This document shows positions 17,553 through 25,633 of a DNA stretch of 64,000 bases, in pieces. This DNA is from Bacteroidaceae bacterium (lineage in GTDB: Bacteria; Bacteroidota; Bacteroidia; Bacteroidales; Bacteroidaceae), in NCBI GenBank assembly GCA_017466325.1, contig JAFTUK010000003.1, forward strand, positions 1 to 64,000. Direction: 5' to 3'. The notes beneath the pieces were generated by a model, which was not told the DNA's origin, made no database searches, and was given only the letters and a program-made list of their open reading frames with translations. The position numbers and the translations under genes are program-made. Positions within the stretch are counted from its first letter, which is position 1. Every line of letters begins with the position of its first letter.

Positions 17553-17882
17553 CTACAGGAAACCCAGTTCCACCTTGGCTTCCTCGGTCATCATGTCCTT
17601 TGTCCATTCGGGTTCGAAGACGAGGTTCACGTCCACACGCTCCAGGCCTCCGATGCACTCCAGTTTCTGGCGCACATCCTCCACTATGAAGTCGGCGGCA
17701 GGGCAGTTGGGGGCTGTAAGTGTCATGTCCACCTCCAGCACCTTCTCCTCTGCCTTTACCTCTATGCGGTAGATAAGGCCAAGGTCGTAGACGTTGACGG
17801 GGATTTCGGGGTCAAAGACGGTCTTTAGCAGTTCTATGGCCCTTTCTTCGATGGACAAAGTGTCTTGTATATTGTTATCCAT
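17553..17882 (-). CDS. DUF59 / MIP18-family iron-sulfur assembly factor
   Basis: 109 residues. This family (SufT, PaaD, MIP18-like) helps deliver or mature Fe-S clusters in the cytoplasm. Key motifs are present: the N-terminal VFDPEIPVNVYDLGLIY, TLTAPNCPAAD with the reactive Cys, and WTKDMMTEEAKVELGFL at the end. No suf genes are adjacent; neighbours are lpxH downstream (38 nt) and radC upstream. Confidence 0.9.
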   Translation of the reverse strand: MDNNIQDTLSIEERAIELLKTVFDPEIPVNVYDLGLIYRIEVKAEEKVLEVDMTLTAPNCPAADFIVEDVRQKLECIGGLERVDVNLVFEPEWTKDMMTEEAKVELGFL

Positions 17883-17952
17883 TGTGTGTTATTTTATTAT
17901 GGGGCGGACGCAGCACGCTGCGTCCCTACTGGTGGGTGGTTGGGGGGAGAGA

Positions 17953-18042
17953 GTTTCAGAGTACTCGGAGTAGTCGGAGTTTTCGGAGTACTCTAACGCT
18001 CAAAGTTATCCGCTTATCCGCTCATCCGCTCACCCGCTCATC
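17953..18042. repeat. Composite microsatellite after radC
   Basis: Read in radC sense, repeats of GAGCGGAT (18009-18042) run across the radC stop codon and are followed by repeats like ACTCCGAGT (17953-17995). The same two-part module, in the same order and orientation, follows rluD at 22657-22740. A separate palindrome, GGACGCAG-CAC-GCTGCGTCC, lies near 17905-17925. Confidence 0.8.
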
Positions 18043-18713
18043 CTCCCCTCGTCGGCATAGGAATAATAGGTGTCGTCTCCTATTACAATATGGTCGAGCA
18101 AGCGGAGGGCCATGGTATGGCATGCCTTTTGCAGACGCATGGTCAGGTCGTCGTCCTGACGGCTTGGCTTTGGATTGCCGCTTGGATGATTGTGGGCAAG
18201 GATGAGGTTGGGCGCTCCCGCTATGAGGGAGTGGCGCAGGGCCAGACGGATGTCCACGGTGGATTCCGATATGCCGCCACGGCCTATGACGTGATGACCC
18301 ACGAACTGGTTCTTCACATCCAACAGGAGTAGATGGCACTCCTCGTGCGGTATGTCGCCCATCTTGGCACGGAAGAAGTCGTAGGCATCGGCGGAGGTGC
18401 AGAACTTGGCCTTGGGTCCCTTGGTTTCAAGCAGCAGGCGCTTGCCCAGTTCCATTGCCGCCTGAATGGTGACGGCCTTGGCAGGACCTATGCCGTTATA
18501 CATTTCCAGTTCCTGACGTGACAGCGTACCAAGGGCACGGAGACTGTCGCCATGCTCACTTAGAATCTTGCGCATGAGGTCTACGCTGGTCACCTCCGGT
18601 GTTCCGCTACCGATAAGTATGGCCAAGAGTTCGGCATTGCTGACGGCCTCGGGGCCGAGGGCCATGACACGCTCGCGCGGCCTTTCATCGTTTGACCAGT
18701 CCTTTATCTTCAT
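18030..18713 (-). CDS. radC: RadC family protein (JAMM/MPN+ domain)
   Basis: 227 residues. It has an N-terminal helix-hairpin-helix region (NGIGPAKAVTIQAAMELG). A C-terminal JAB/MPN+ metalloprotease-like domain carries LAHNHPSGNPKPSRQDD and supplies His, His, Ser and Asp ligands. Its true role is unsettled, as the old link to DNA repair in E. coli is weak. The C-terminus (GRMSG) is encoded by a GAGCGGATGAGCGG-type microsatellite, so the last residues are probably not under selection. It lies 30 nt downstream of the glycosyltransferase gene. Confidence 0.92.
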   Translation of the reverse strand: MKIKDWSNDERPRERVMALGPEAVSNAELLAILIGSGTPEVTSVDLMRKILSEHGDSLRALGTLSRQELEMYNGIGPAKAVTIQAAMELGKRLLLETKGPKAKFCTSADAYDFFRAKMGDIPHEECHLLLLDVKNQFVGHHVIGRGGISESTVDIRLALRHSLIAGAPNLILAHNHPSGNPKPSRQDDDLTMRLQKACHTMALRLLDHIVIGDDTYYSYADEGRMSG

Positions 18714-18743
18714 GTCGCTTTCGTACTGACGGATGACGTCTCC

Positions 18744-19841
18744 CTACTGATAGAAGTTGTCCTTGAAGGCCTGCAACTCCTCATTGCGTCCGCACACGCA
18801 CCGCAGCCACCATGCACGGATGAAGCCTGTGCCGTAGCCGAGCAGTTGTATGAAGGATGCCTTGATGCTGAGCAGGGCCACCTTGCATGACCTGTTCTGG
18901 ATGAGAGAGTCGGAGAATATCAGTATGGAATATAGCACCGGGGGGATGAGCGAGCATGCGATGGCAATGCAACCGAGGAGCACACCCACGTGAAGCATGT
19001 GGTCGTCAGCACCTGTGCCAGACATGCTATGGATGCCGTACAGATTGGCGCCAAGCAGTACGAGGCCTGCCAGGAAGAGCAGTGCCAGGAATGCCATGCC
19101 TGCTGTGAAGACGGCAGGCAGGAGGTGCACCGGTTTCATGCTGCCGGGATGGCGCTTCTGCAGGTTTATGCGCGCTATGCCACTATTGTGCACCTGCTTG
19201 AAGAACTTCTTCATGTCCGTGCGGCGCTTGTGCCACACCCATGCCTCGGGGAACAGACGGCACGATGCTCCGCTCTTGAAGATGCGGATGCTGAAGTCTA
19301 TGTCCTCGCCGAAGCGCATGGCGGAAAAACCGCCCAGGCGCCGGTAGAGGTCGGCACGTATGCCCATGTTGAAGGAGCGCGGATAGAACTTGTCCAGTTT
19401 CTTCTTGCCTCCGCGTATGCCTCCCGTGGTGAAGAAGGAGGTCATGGAGTAGTTGATGGCCTTCTGCACGGGCGTGAAACTCTCGTGTGCGCGGTCGGGA
19501 CCTCCGAAAGCATCGCATGGTTTGCGCGTAAGTTCGTCGTCCACCGCCTGCAGATATCCGGGGGGCAGGACGCAGTCGCTGTCCAGCACTATGAGGTATT
19601 CGCCTTGAGAGCGCTCGGCCCCGTAGTTGCGCGACTGGCCGGGACCGCTGTTCTCCTTTTGGAAATAACGCAATGCCAGCCTGGAGGCGTGCTCGTTGAC
19701 AACATTCTGGCAAGGTATCGTGGAGCCGTCTTCGACCACCACTACCTCGAAGTCCTTCAGTGTCTGCACCTCCAGGCTGGCAAGCAGTTCGTCTACCTCG
19801 TCGGGACGATTGTAGACGGGAATGATGAGGGAGTATTTCAT
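18744..19841 (-). CDS. Family 2 glycosyltransferase, membrane-anchored
   Basis: 365 residues from the ATG at 19841 (MKYSLIIPVYNRPDEVDELL). The GT-A core has VVVVEDGST, the DSDCVLPPGY metal-binding DXD-like motif, a GGPDRAHESFTP loop and FGEDIDFSIRIFKSG. Two or three membrane helices follow in the C-terminal third (about 245-310). It probably transfers a sugar to a lipid carrier or surface glycan; donor and acceptor cannot be read. It stands between efp and radC with no polysaccharide cluster around it. Confidence 0.85.
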   Translation of the reverse strand: MKYSLIIPVYNRPDEVDELLASLEVQTLKDFEVVVVEDGSTIPCQNVVNEHASRLALRYFQKENSGPGQSRNYGAERSQGEYLIVLDSDCVLPPGYLQAVDDELTRKPCDAFGGPDRAHESFTPVQKAINYSMTSFFTTGGIRGGKKKLDKFYPRSFNMGIRADLYRRLGGFSAMRFGEDIDFSIRIFKSGASCRLFPEAWVWHKRRTDMKKFFKQVHNSGIARINLQKRHPGSMKPVHLLPAVFTAGMAFLALLFLAGLVLLGANLYGIHSMSGTGADDHMLHVGVLLGCIAIACSLIPPVLYSILIFSDSLIQNRSCKVALLSIKASFIQLLGYGTGFIRAWWLRCVCGRNEELQAFKDNFYQ

Positions 19842-19875
19842 GTATTTAAGGTTCATTTCTCTCTCCCGTCCTTCT

Positions 19876-19904
19876 GCCCCGAAGCGCCTGTCGGCGTTCG
19901 GGGC
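19876..19904. terminator. GC-rich hairpin after efp
   Basis: GCCCCGAAGCGCC pairs with GGCGTTCGGGGC around a 4-nt loop, 22 nt beyond the efp stop. There is no T-run, so it is probably a weak terminator or an mRNA 3' stabiliser. Confidence 0.45.
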
Positions 19905-19925
19905 AAGTGCAAGGATGGTTAGTTG

Positions 19926-20492
19926 TTATGCCTTGACGCGGCCCAGGTAGCTGCCGTCGCGGGTGTCAACCTCCACGATTTCGCCCTCGTTGATGAACAG
20001 GGGTACGCGGATGTCGGCGCCAGTCTCCAGCTTGGCGGGCTTCAAGGTGTTGGTGGCGGTGTCGCCCTTCAGGCCGGGCTCTGTCCACTCGATGGCCAGA
20101 TGAACCTTTGCGGGCAACTCGGCATACAGGATGGTTTCTGTGCTTGCATCGGTAACAACCTCCACGTTCTGACCTTCCTTCATGTACTTCACGCCGGTAA
20201 TCTGGTCAGCGGGGATGTTTACCTGCTCGTAGGTCTCGTTGTTCATGAAAACGTAGTCCTCGCCCTCGGCATAGAGGTACTGGTAGGGACGGCGCTCTAC
20301 GCGGACATCCTCCAGTTTTTCACCGATGTTGAAACGACGCTCCAGTACGCCGCCGTTCACCACGTCCTTCAGAGTAACGCTCATGATGGTGTTACCCTTA
20401 CCGGGCTTGCGGTGCAGAAAATCAATGCAGAAATACAGTTTGCCATCCATGCGGATGCATGTACCTTTCTTAATGTCTTGTGAGTTAATCAT
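19926..20492 (-). CDS. efp: Elongation factor P
   Basis: 188 residues. EF-P rescues ribosomes stalled at polyproline. The tip loop RKPGKGN carries the conserved Lys-32, which is modified in many species; no modification enzyme is visible here. Three OB-like beta-barrel domains are expected, and the EF-P signature DVRVERRPYQYLYAEGEDYVFMN and C-terminal VDTRDGSYLGRV are present. It is transcribed divergently from rpmH from a promoter about 70 nt upstream. Confidence 0.96.
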   Translation of the reverse strand: MINSQDIKKGTCIRMDGKLYFCIDFLHRKPGKGNTIMSVTLKDVVNGGVLERRFNIGEKLEDVRVERRPYQYLYAEGEDYVFMNNETYEQVNIPADQITGVKYMKEGQNVEVVTDASTETILYAELPAKVHLAIEWTEPGLKGDTATNTLKPAKLETGADIRVPLFINEGEIVEVDTRDGSYLGRVKA

Positions 20493-20562
20493 ATATTTGA
20501 CGTTTAATTATTGTGGTTTATCCTGTCGTACCTACACGATGGCAGGGATATTATTTCACGTG

Positions 20563-20570
20563 CAAAGGTA
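20563..20570 (-). promoter_or_regulatory. -7 box for efp
   Basis: Minus-strand TACCTTTG, about 70 nt upstream of the efp start. Confidence 0.6.
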
Positions 20571-20609
20571 CAACAATTTAGGCAAAAAACAAGAAAAAAG
20601 GCGGAAAGG

Positions 20610-20641
20610 TTTGGTCATTTACAAAAAAGTATGTAATTTTG
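20610..20641 (+). promoter_or_regulatory. rpmH promoter
   Basis: TTTG at 20610-20613, a 20-bp gap, and TAATTTTG at 20634-20641, 47 nt before the rpmH ATG. Confidence 0.75.
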
Positions 20642-20688
20642 CACCCCGAAACCCATGGTGTGAAAACAGATAAAAACAAAACATAGCT

Positions 20689-20844
20689 ATGAAAAGAACA
20701 TTCCAACCCTCTAACCGTCGCCGTGCAAACAAGCACGGTTTCCGTCAGAGAATGACCACAGCCAATGGTCGTCGTGTATTGGCAAGCCGCCGCGCAAAGG
20801 GTCGCAAGAAGCTGACCGTTTCTGACGAGAAGCATGGCAAGTAA
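20689..20844 (+). CDS. rpmH: 50S ribosomal protein L34
   Basis: 51 residues, very basic, starting [19 protein letters not shown] and containing [16 protein letters not shown]. The length and both motifs match L34. It is divergent from efp and is followed by a terminator. dnaA/oriC, the classic neighbour in many phyla, is absent here. Confidence 0.95.
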   Translation: MKRTFQPSNRRRANKHGFRQRMTTANGRRVLASRRAKGRKKLTVSDEKHGK

Positions 20845-20865
20845 GCAAGAGATTGCTTTCACATA

Positions 20866-20909
20866 AGAGAAGAAGTAGGGAAGTTTCCTTGCTTCTTCTT
20901 CTTTTTTAT
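20866..20909 (+). terminator. rpmH terminator
   Basis: The arms AGAAGAAGTAGGGAA and TTCCTTGCTTCTTCT form a purine/pyrimidine stem followed by CTTTTTT. Confidence 0.75.
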
Positions 20910-20982
20910 ACCTCTTTATTTGGAGAATATCTTACTTATTAGTAAATTTGCATAGGAAACGACACTACATATCCGCATATTC

Positions 20983-21600
20983 ATGAACTTCAAGAAGATA
21001 TTCAGCCCGGTCGTGTGGGGCAACCTTTTGGCCATGTGCCTGTTCGTGGCACTGGTAATCGCCGCCTTCTGGTATGGCACGATGGTGTACACACGCCATG
21101 GAGAGATAATACAGGTTCCCGACGTGTCACGCATTCACCACAAAGATGCGGCCCTCATGCTTGAACAACACGAACTGATTGCCGTTGTGTCCGATTCGGG
21201 ATACAACCGCAACCTCGCGCCTGGCAGTGTGCTTATGCAGCAGCCGCAGGCAGGTGCCGAAGTGAAAGCCGGGCGCAAGGTCTACCTGACCGTAAACTCC
21301 ACCAGCGGCCCTACCCTGACCATGCCCGACATAGCAGACAACTGCGATGTCTACGAGGCAGAGATCAGACTCCGCACCATGGGTTTCAAGATAGGTCCCA
21401 AGGAATATGTGGAAGGTGACAAGGACTGGGTTCTCGGCGTGAAATGCCGTGGCAGGGAAGTACGTGCCGGAGAGAAGGTTCCGGCCGAAGCGCCCATAGT
21501 GCTTGTGGTCGGCAACAGCCTCACCGAGGACGAGAAATGGGCAGCGGACAGTCTTGCCGGTGCAGACGGGGAAGAGGTGGAATACGAATTTGAGTTTTAG
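20983..21600 (+). CDS. Membrane-anchored PASTA-domain protein
   Basis: 205 residues. A short cytoplasmic N-terminus and one transmembrane helix (about 12-34) are followed by two periplasmic PASTA domains. The first starts at IIQVPDVSRIHHKDA (about 41-108) and the second at LTMPDIADNCDVYEA (about 113-176), and an acidic tail ends the protein. PASTA domains bind peptidoglycan fragments. There is no kinase domain, unlike Firmicutes/Actinobacteria PASTA kinases. It lies 5 nt before rluD, with ddl beyond, a wall-related neighbourhood. Confidence 0.88.
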   Translation: MNFKKIFSPVVWGNLLAMCLFVALVIAAFWYGTMVYTRHGEIIQVPDVSRIHHKDAALMLEQHELIAVVSDSGYNRNLAPGSVLMQQPQAGAEVKAGRKVYLTVNSTSGPTLTMPDIADNCDVYEAEIRLRTMGFKIGPKEYVEGDKDWVLGVKCRGREVRAGEKVPAEAPIVLVVGNSLTEDEKWAADSLAGADGEEVEYEFEF

Positions 21601-21605
21601 GCGTG

Positions 21606-22673
21606 ATGGTGAGCGAGGAACAGTACTTCGAGGACCTGGAAGACCTGGAAAATATCAGTGACGAGAACGGGCAGACAGAACTATACGAGCACCGCCGTGT
21701 GGTGGCCGACAGCGGACAGAACCCCGTGCGAGTGGACAAGTTCCTGATGGACCATCTCCGCGATACAAGCCGCAACCGCATACAGAAGGCTGCCGAGGCC
21801 GGTTACATCATGGCCAACGGCAAGCCTGTGAAGAGCAACTACAAGGTGAAGGCCGGCGATGTCATCACCCTGATGTTCGACCGCCCCAAGCGAGATTGGG
21901 AAATAATACCCGAGGACATTCCCTTAGACATAGTTTACGAGGACGACCAGATACTGCTCATCAACAAGCCGGCCGGCCTGGTGGTGCATCCAGGATGCGG
22001 CAACTTCAGCGGCACACTGGTCAACGCACTGGCATGGCATCTGAAGGACGACCCACGCTATGACCCCAACGACCCCGAGGTGGGCCTGGTGCATCGCATA
22101 GACAAGGACACAAGCGGTCTGCTGGTGGTGGCAAAGACTCCGGAGGCAAAGACCTCGCTATGCAAGCAGTTCTTCTACCATACCACACGCCGCCTCTACA
22201 ATGCCCTGGTGTGGGGACCTTTCGCACAGGACGAAGGCACCATAACCGGCAACATAGGGCGCGACCCGAAGGACCGCCTGCGCATGGCGGTTTTCCCCGA
22301 GGGAAGCGACACGGGCAAGCATGCCGTAACGCACTGGCGCGTGCTTGAGCGCTTCGGTCCCGTGACGCTGGTGGAATGTCGTCTGGAGACGGGACGCACC
22401 CACCAGATCAGGGCGCACATGAAGCACACGGGGCATCCGCTCTTTGCCGACGAACGGTACGGAGGCGACCAGATTCTGCGTGGCGAGCAGACTTCGTCCT
22501 ACAAGGCATTCATCCGCAACTGCATGGACCTCTGCCCCCGGCAGGCCCTGCATGCCCGCACACTGGGATTCCAGCACCCTGTAACAGGCGAGGAGATGGA
22601 CTTCCAAAGCGACCTTTCCCCCGACATGCTAGCACTGATAGAGAAATGGAGGAAGAGAGCGGTGAGCGGATGA
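21606..22673 (+). CDS. rluD: RluD-type 23S rRNA pseudouridine synthase
   Basis: 355 residues from the ATG at 21606 (a GTG lies 3 nt earlier). It converts uridines in helix 69 or similar 23S sites to pseudouridine. An S4 RNA-binding domain (VRVDKFLMDHLRDTSRNRIQ) precedes the catalytic core. The core has LLINKPAGLVVHPG and the catalytic Asp in GLVHRIDKDTSGLL, and RTHQIRAHMKHTGHPLFAD is also visible. An acidic extension of about 30 residues precedes S4. The last codons (AVSG) lie inside a GAGCGG microsatellite, as in radC. Confidence 0.93.
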   Translation: MVSEEQYFEDLEDLENISDENGQTELYEHRRVVADSGQNPVRVDKFLMDHLRDTSRNRIQKAAEAGYIMANGKPVKSNYKVKAGDVITLMFDRPKRDWEIIPEDIPLDIVYEDDQILLINKPAGLVVHPGCGNFSGTLVNALAWHLKDDPRYDPNDPEVGLVHRIDKDTSGLLVVAKTPEAKTSLCKQFFYHTTRRLYNALVWGPFAQDEGTITGNIGRDPKDRLRMAVFPEGSDTGKHAVTHWRVLERFGPVTLVECRLETGRTHQIRAHMKHTGHPLFADERYGGDQILRGEQTSSYKAFIRNCMDLCPRQALHARTLGFQHPVTGEEMDFQSDLSPDMLALIEKWRKRAVSG

Positions 22674-22740
22674 GCGGTGAGCGGCGAGCGATAAGCGGTT
22701 TCCGATTACTCTAATTACTCCGATTACTCTGATTACTCCG
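22657..22740. repeat. Composite microsatellite after rluD
   Basis: GAGCGGTGAGCGGATGAGCGG-like repeats overlap the rluD stop and pass into repeats of ATTACTCCG (22703-22740). A third, looser series of CCCTAAAGT-like units lies at about 22759-22792, before ddl. The first two parts match the block after radC. Confidence 0.85.
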
Positions 22741-22799
22741 AAAACAATAACAAACGACCCTAAAGTCCCTAAGGACTCTAAAGACCCTAAAATAAAAAT

Positions 22800-23777
22800 A
22801 TGAAGACAATAGCAATCATCTGTGGCGGTGACAGTTCCGAGCACGACGTGAGCATGCGCAGTGCCACCGGCATAGAATCATTCATAGACAAGGACAGATA
22901 CACTGTATACAAGGTAGAACTGAAGGCAGGCCTCTGGGAGGCCATCCTGCCGGACGAAAACCGTAGCAAGGTGGACCGTAACGACTTCACCTTCCGGAAC
23001 GAAAAGGGCGAGACGGTGCGTCCCGACTTCTGCTACATCACCATCCACGGTGCACCGGGCGAGAACGGCGTGCTTCAGGGATACTTCGACCTCATAGGCA
23101 TGCCCTACTCCACAAGCGGAGTGCTGGTGGAGGCACTGACCTTCGACAAGTTCGTGCTGAACAACTACATGCGCTCCCTTGGCGTAAGCGTGGCAGACAG
23201 CCTCATCGTCCGCATAGGACAGGAGAACGAGGTAAGCGACCAGGACATCATCGACCGCATAGGCCTGCCATGCTTCGTGAAGCCCGCTCGTGGAGGAAGT
23301 TCCTTCGGCACCACCAAGGTGAAGACGCCCGAGGCTCTGCGTCCTGCCATAGAACTGGCACTGAAGGAGGGCGAGGACGTGATGGTGGAAGCCTTCATGG
23401 GCGGCACCGAGATAACATGCGGATGCTACAAGACCCGCACATCCAGCCACGTACTGCCAATCACCGAGGTGGTGACCACCAACGAGTTCTTCGACTACGA
23501 TGCTAAGTACAACGGACAGGTGGAGGAGATTACTCCAGCCCGCATCTCCGAGCGCCTGACACAACGCGTGCAGACACTCACGTCCACTATCTACGACATC
23601 CTGGGATGCTATGGCATCATACGCATCGACTATATAATCACCGAGGGAGAGAAGATAAACCTTCTGGAGATAAACACCACGCCGGGCATGACGGCCACCA
23701 GTTTCATTCCCCAGCAGATACGTGCCGCAGGGTTGGACATCAAGGACGTAATGACCGAAATCATAGAGGGCAAATAA
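22800..23777 (+). CDS. ddl: D-alanine--D-alanine ligase
   Basis: 325 residues. This ATP-grasp enzyme makes the D-Ala-D-Ala dipeptide for peptidoglycan. Visible features are the N-terminal IAIICGGDSSEHDVSMRSA, GAPGENGVLQGYFDLIGMPY, FVKPARGGSSFGTTKV (ATP-binding loop), VEAFMGGTEITCG and the C-terminal LLEINTTPGMT. It is preceded by an A-rich leader without a Shine-Dalgarno sequence and followed 24 nt later by an acyltransferase gene. Confidence 0.96.
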   Translation: MKTIAIICGGDSSEHDVSMRSATGIESFIDKDRYTVYKVELKAGLWEAILPDENRSKVDRNDFTFRNEKGETVRPDFCYITIHGAPGENGVLQGYFDLIGMPYSTSGVLVEALTFDKFVLNNYMRSLGVSVADSLIVRIGQENEVSDQDIIDRIGLPCFVKPARGGSSFGTTKVKTPEALRPAIELALKEGEDVMVEAFMGGTEITCGCYKTRTSSHVLPITEVVTTNEFFDYDAKYNGQVEEITPARISERLTQRVQTLTSTIYDILGCYGIIRIDYIITEGEKINLLEINTTPGMTATSFIPQQIRAAGLDIKDVMTEIIEGK

Positions 23778-23801
23778 CTCAATACCACATAACACCTTAC
23801 C

Positions 23802-24962
23802 ATGGATATACACGAATTCGACGAGATACGCCCCTATGAAGAGGGGGAGATGAAGGAGGCTCTGAACCAATTGCTCAACGACCGCCACTTCAACAAGGTG
23901 ATGCAGGGTTTTGCCCCTTGGTTGCCCAAGGGATTGCGCAACGGTTTCTTCAAGATGATGTTCATAGGAGTGAAAACTCCGCTTGACTTCCAACTCCGCT
24001 TCATGAAGCACGTAGTGCGCTATGTGCTGAAGAAGCATGCACACGGCTACACCTTCAACCACAGCACAATCTCGAATCGCGGCAACCAACTGTTCATCTC
24101 CAACCACAGGGACATCGTCCTGGACAGCGCCATCCTCGACCTGATGCTTCACGAGGCAGGCTTCCCCACAACGTGCGAGATTGCCATTGGCGACAACCTG
24201 CTCATATATCCATGGATAAAGACACTCGTGCGAATGAACAAGGCCTTCACCGTGCGCCGCAGCCTGAAGGCCAAGGAAATGATGGAAAGCAGCATACTCA
24301 TGAGCCGCTACATGCACTATGCCATCACGCAGAAGAAGGAAAACATCTGGATTGCCCAGCGCGAAGGACGTGCCAAGGACAGTAGCGACCAGACACAGGA
24401 GTCGGTGCTGAAGATGCTTGCCTACGGAGGCGAGGGCACCATCATTGAAAGGCTGAAGGAACTGAACATCGTACCCCTTACCCTCAGTTACGAGTACGAC
24501 CCTTGCGACTACCTCAAGGCCCAGGAGTTCCAGCAGAAGCGCGATGACCCTTCATGGAAGAAAAACAAGCAGGACGACCTGGACAACATGAAGATTGGCA
24601 TCTTCGGCTACAAGGGACACGTACATTTCCGCACGGGCACTCCTGTGAACCAATGGATAGATGAACTGAAGGACATGCCCAAAAACGAGGTGTTCAAGGA
24701 GATTGCCCAGCGCATAGACAAGGCAATACACTCCAATTACATGCTTTATCCAGGCAACTTCATCGCATACGACGAACTGAACAAAACCAACACCTTCCAC
24801 AAGAGATACAGCCAGCACGACAAGAAGGTCTTTGAGGAATACCTGCGTGGCCAGATAGCAAAAATCAATCTGCCCAACCCCGACGAGGCTTTTCTGCGCG
24901 AGCGTATCCTCACCATGTATGCCAATCCCGTGGTCAACAAGATTCGCACCAAAGACCTATGA
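23802..24962 (+). CDS. PlsC-type 1-acyl-glycerol-3-phosphate acyltransferase family protein
   Basis: 386 residues, longer than classic PlsC (about 245). The acyltransferase core shows the HX4D motif in NHRDIVLD (about 93-100), the AQREGRAKD (EGR) motif and the VPLTLSYEYDP strand. A C-terminal part of about 150 residues follows. It probably acylates a lysophospholipid or glycolipid at the membrane. No transmembrane helix is obvious, so attachment would be peripheral. The stop overlaps the start of the next lipoprotein gene (ATGA). Confidence 0.82.
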   Translation: MDIHEFDEIRPYEEGEMKEALNQLLNDRHFNKVMQGFAPWLPKGLRNGFFKMMFIGVKTPLDFQLRFMKHVVRYVLKKHAHGYTFNHSTISNRGNQLFISNHRDIVLDSAILDLMLHEAGFPTTCEIAIGDNLLIYPWIKTLVRMNKAFTVRRSLKAKEMMESSILMSRYMHYAITQKKENIWIAQREGRAKDSSDQTQESVLKMLAYGGEGTIIERLKELNIVPLTLSYEYDPCDYLKAQEFQQKRDDPSWKKNKQDDLDNMKIGIFGYKGHVHFRTGTPVNQWIDELKDMPKNEVFKEIAQRIDKAIHSNYMLYPGNFIAYDELNKTNTFHKRYSQHDKKVFEEYLRGQIAKINLPNPDEAFLRERILTMYANPVVNKIRTKDL

Positions 24963-25633
24963 TGTCACCAACATCCTTCCGGCAACACCCAAAGGCCCTA
25001 CATAAGGCAATGCTGCTTCTGGCGGCATTGCTGCTTTTCTCCTGCTCGGAAGAACAGGAACCGTATCCCGACCTTGTCACGGAGTTTGCCGACATCCGCA
25101 CCGGTGCCGACGGCATGTTCCTGGACATGACCACTGACAACGGCACACGCTATTCCATAACAAACACGAATATCAAACCGCACCGTCCCGACACAACCTA
25201 CAGGACAGTGGCAGGTTTCGTCCCCGAAACCGGCACATCCAATCCGCAGGCACTCATCTACACCCTCATTGGTGCACAGGTTCTGGCGGACAGCACCGCC
25301 ATCCTCCGCCACGACCCAACAGGCATAGAAAGCATGTGGCAGGAAGGCCGGTACATCAACATGCAACTCACCGCCAAGACACAAGGCGGCATCCAACATT
25401 GGGGATATGCCATAGACCTTGTCCGCCAGGCAGGGGAAGACGGCAGGACACACGCACACCACCACCTCTCCATCCACCACAACCAGGGACAGGACCCCAC
25501 GTCATATTCCCAGACATACTACTGTTCCATCCACGTCCCCTCCATACCTTATTATAATATAGGAGACACAATCAGCGTATCTGTGCATACATTCAATGGC
25601 GTGAAGAAATGGACGTTCCACAAACAGCCCTAA
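24959..25633 (+). CDS. NigD-like lipoprotein
   Basis: 224 residues. A basic N-terminus is followed by a signal with lipobox (MLLLAALLLFSC, Cys near residue 29). The mature domain has TEFADIRTGADGMFLDMTTDNGTRY and TYRTVAGFVPET, like the OB-type N-terminal half of NigD family proteins. A beta domain ends NGVKKWTFHKQP. NigD was named from a bacteriocin locus, but most relatives are uncharacterised lipoproteins. Translation is probably coupled to the acyltransferase gene. The 3' end overlaps convergent licD by 4 nt. Confidence 0.6.
   Translation: MMSPTSFRQHPKALHKAMLLLAALLLFSCSEEQEPYPDLVTEFADIRTGADGMFLDMTTDNGTRYSITNTNIKPHRPDTTYRTVAGFVPETGTSNPQALIYTLIGAQVLADSTAILRHDPTGIESMWQEGRYINMQLTAKTQGGIQHWGYAIDLVRQAGEDGRTHAHHHLSIHHNQGQDPTSYSQTYYCSIHVPSIPYYNIGDTISVSVHTFNGVKKWTFHKQP

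Noticed and set aside
20552-20570. parS-like sequence TATTTCACGTGCAAAG near efp
   Set aside because: Only about 12 of 16 positions fit the parS consensus, the dyad is broken, and the CAAAGGTA part is explained by the efp -7 box.
20505-20700. Possible replication origin next to rpmH
   Set aside because: No dnaA gene, DnaA-box cluster or AT-rich unwinding region is seen; rpmH sits next to efp here.
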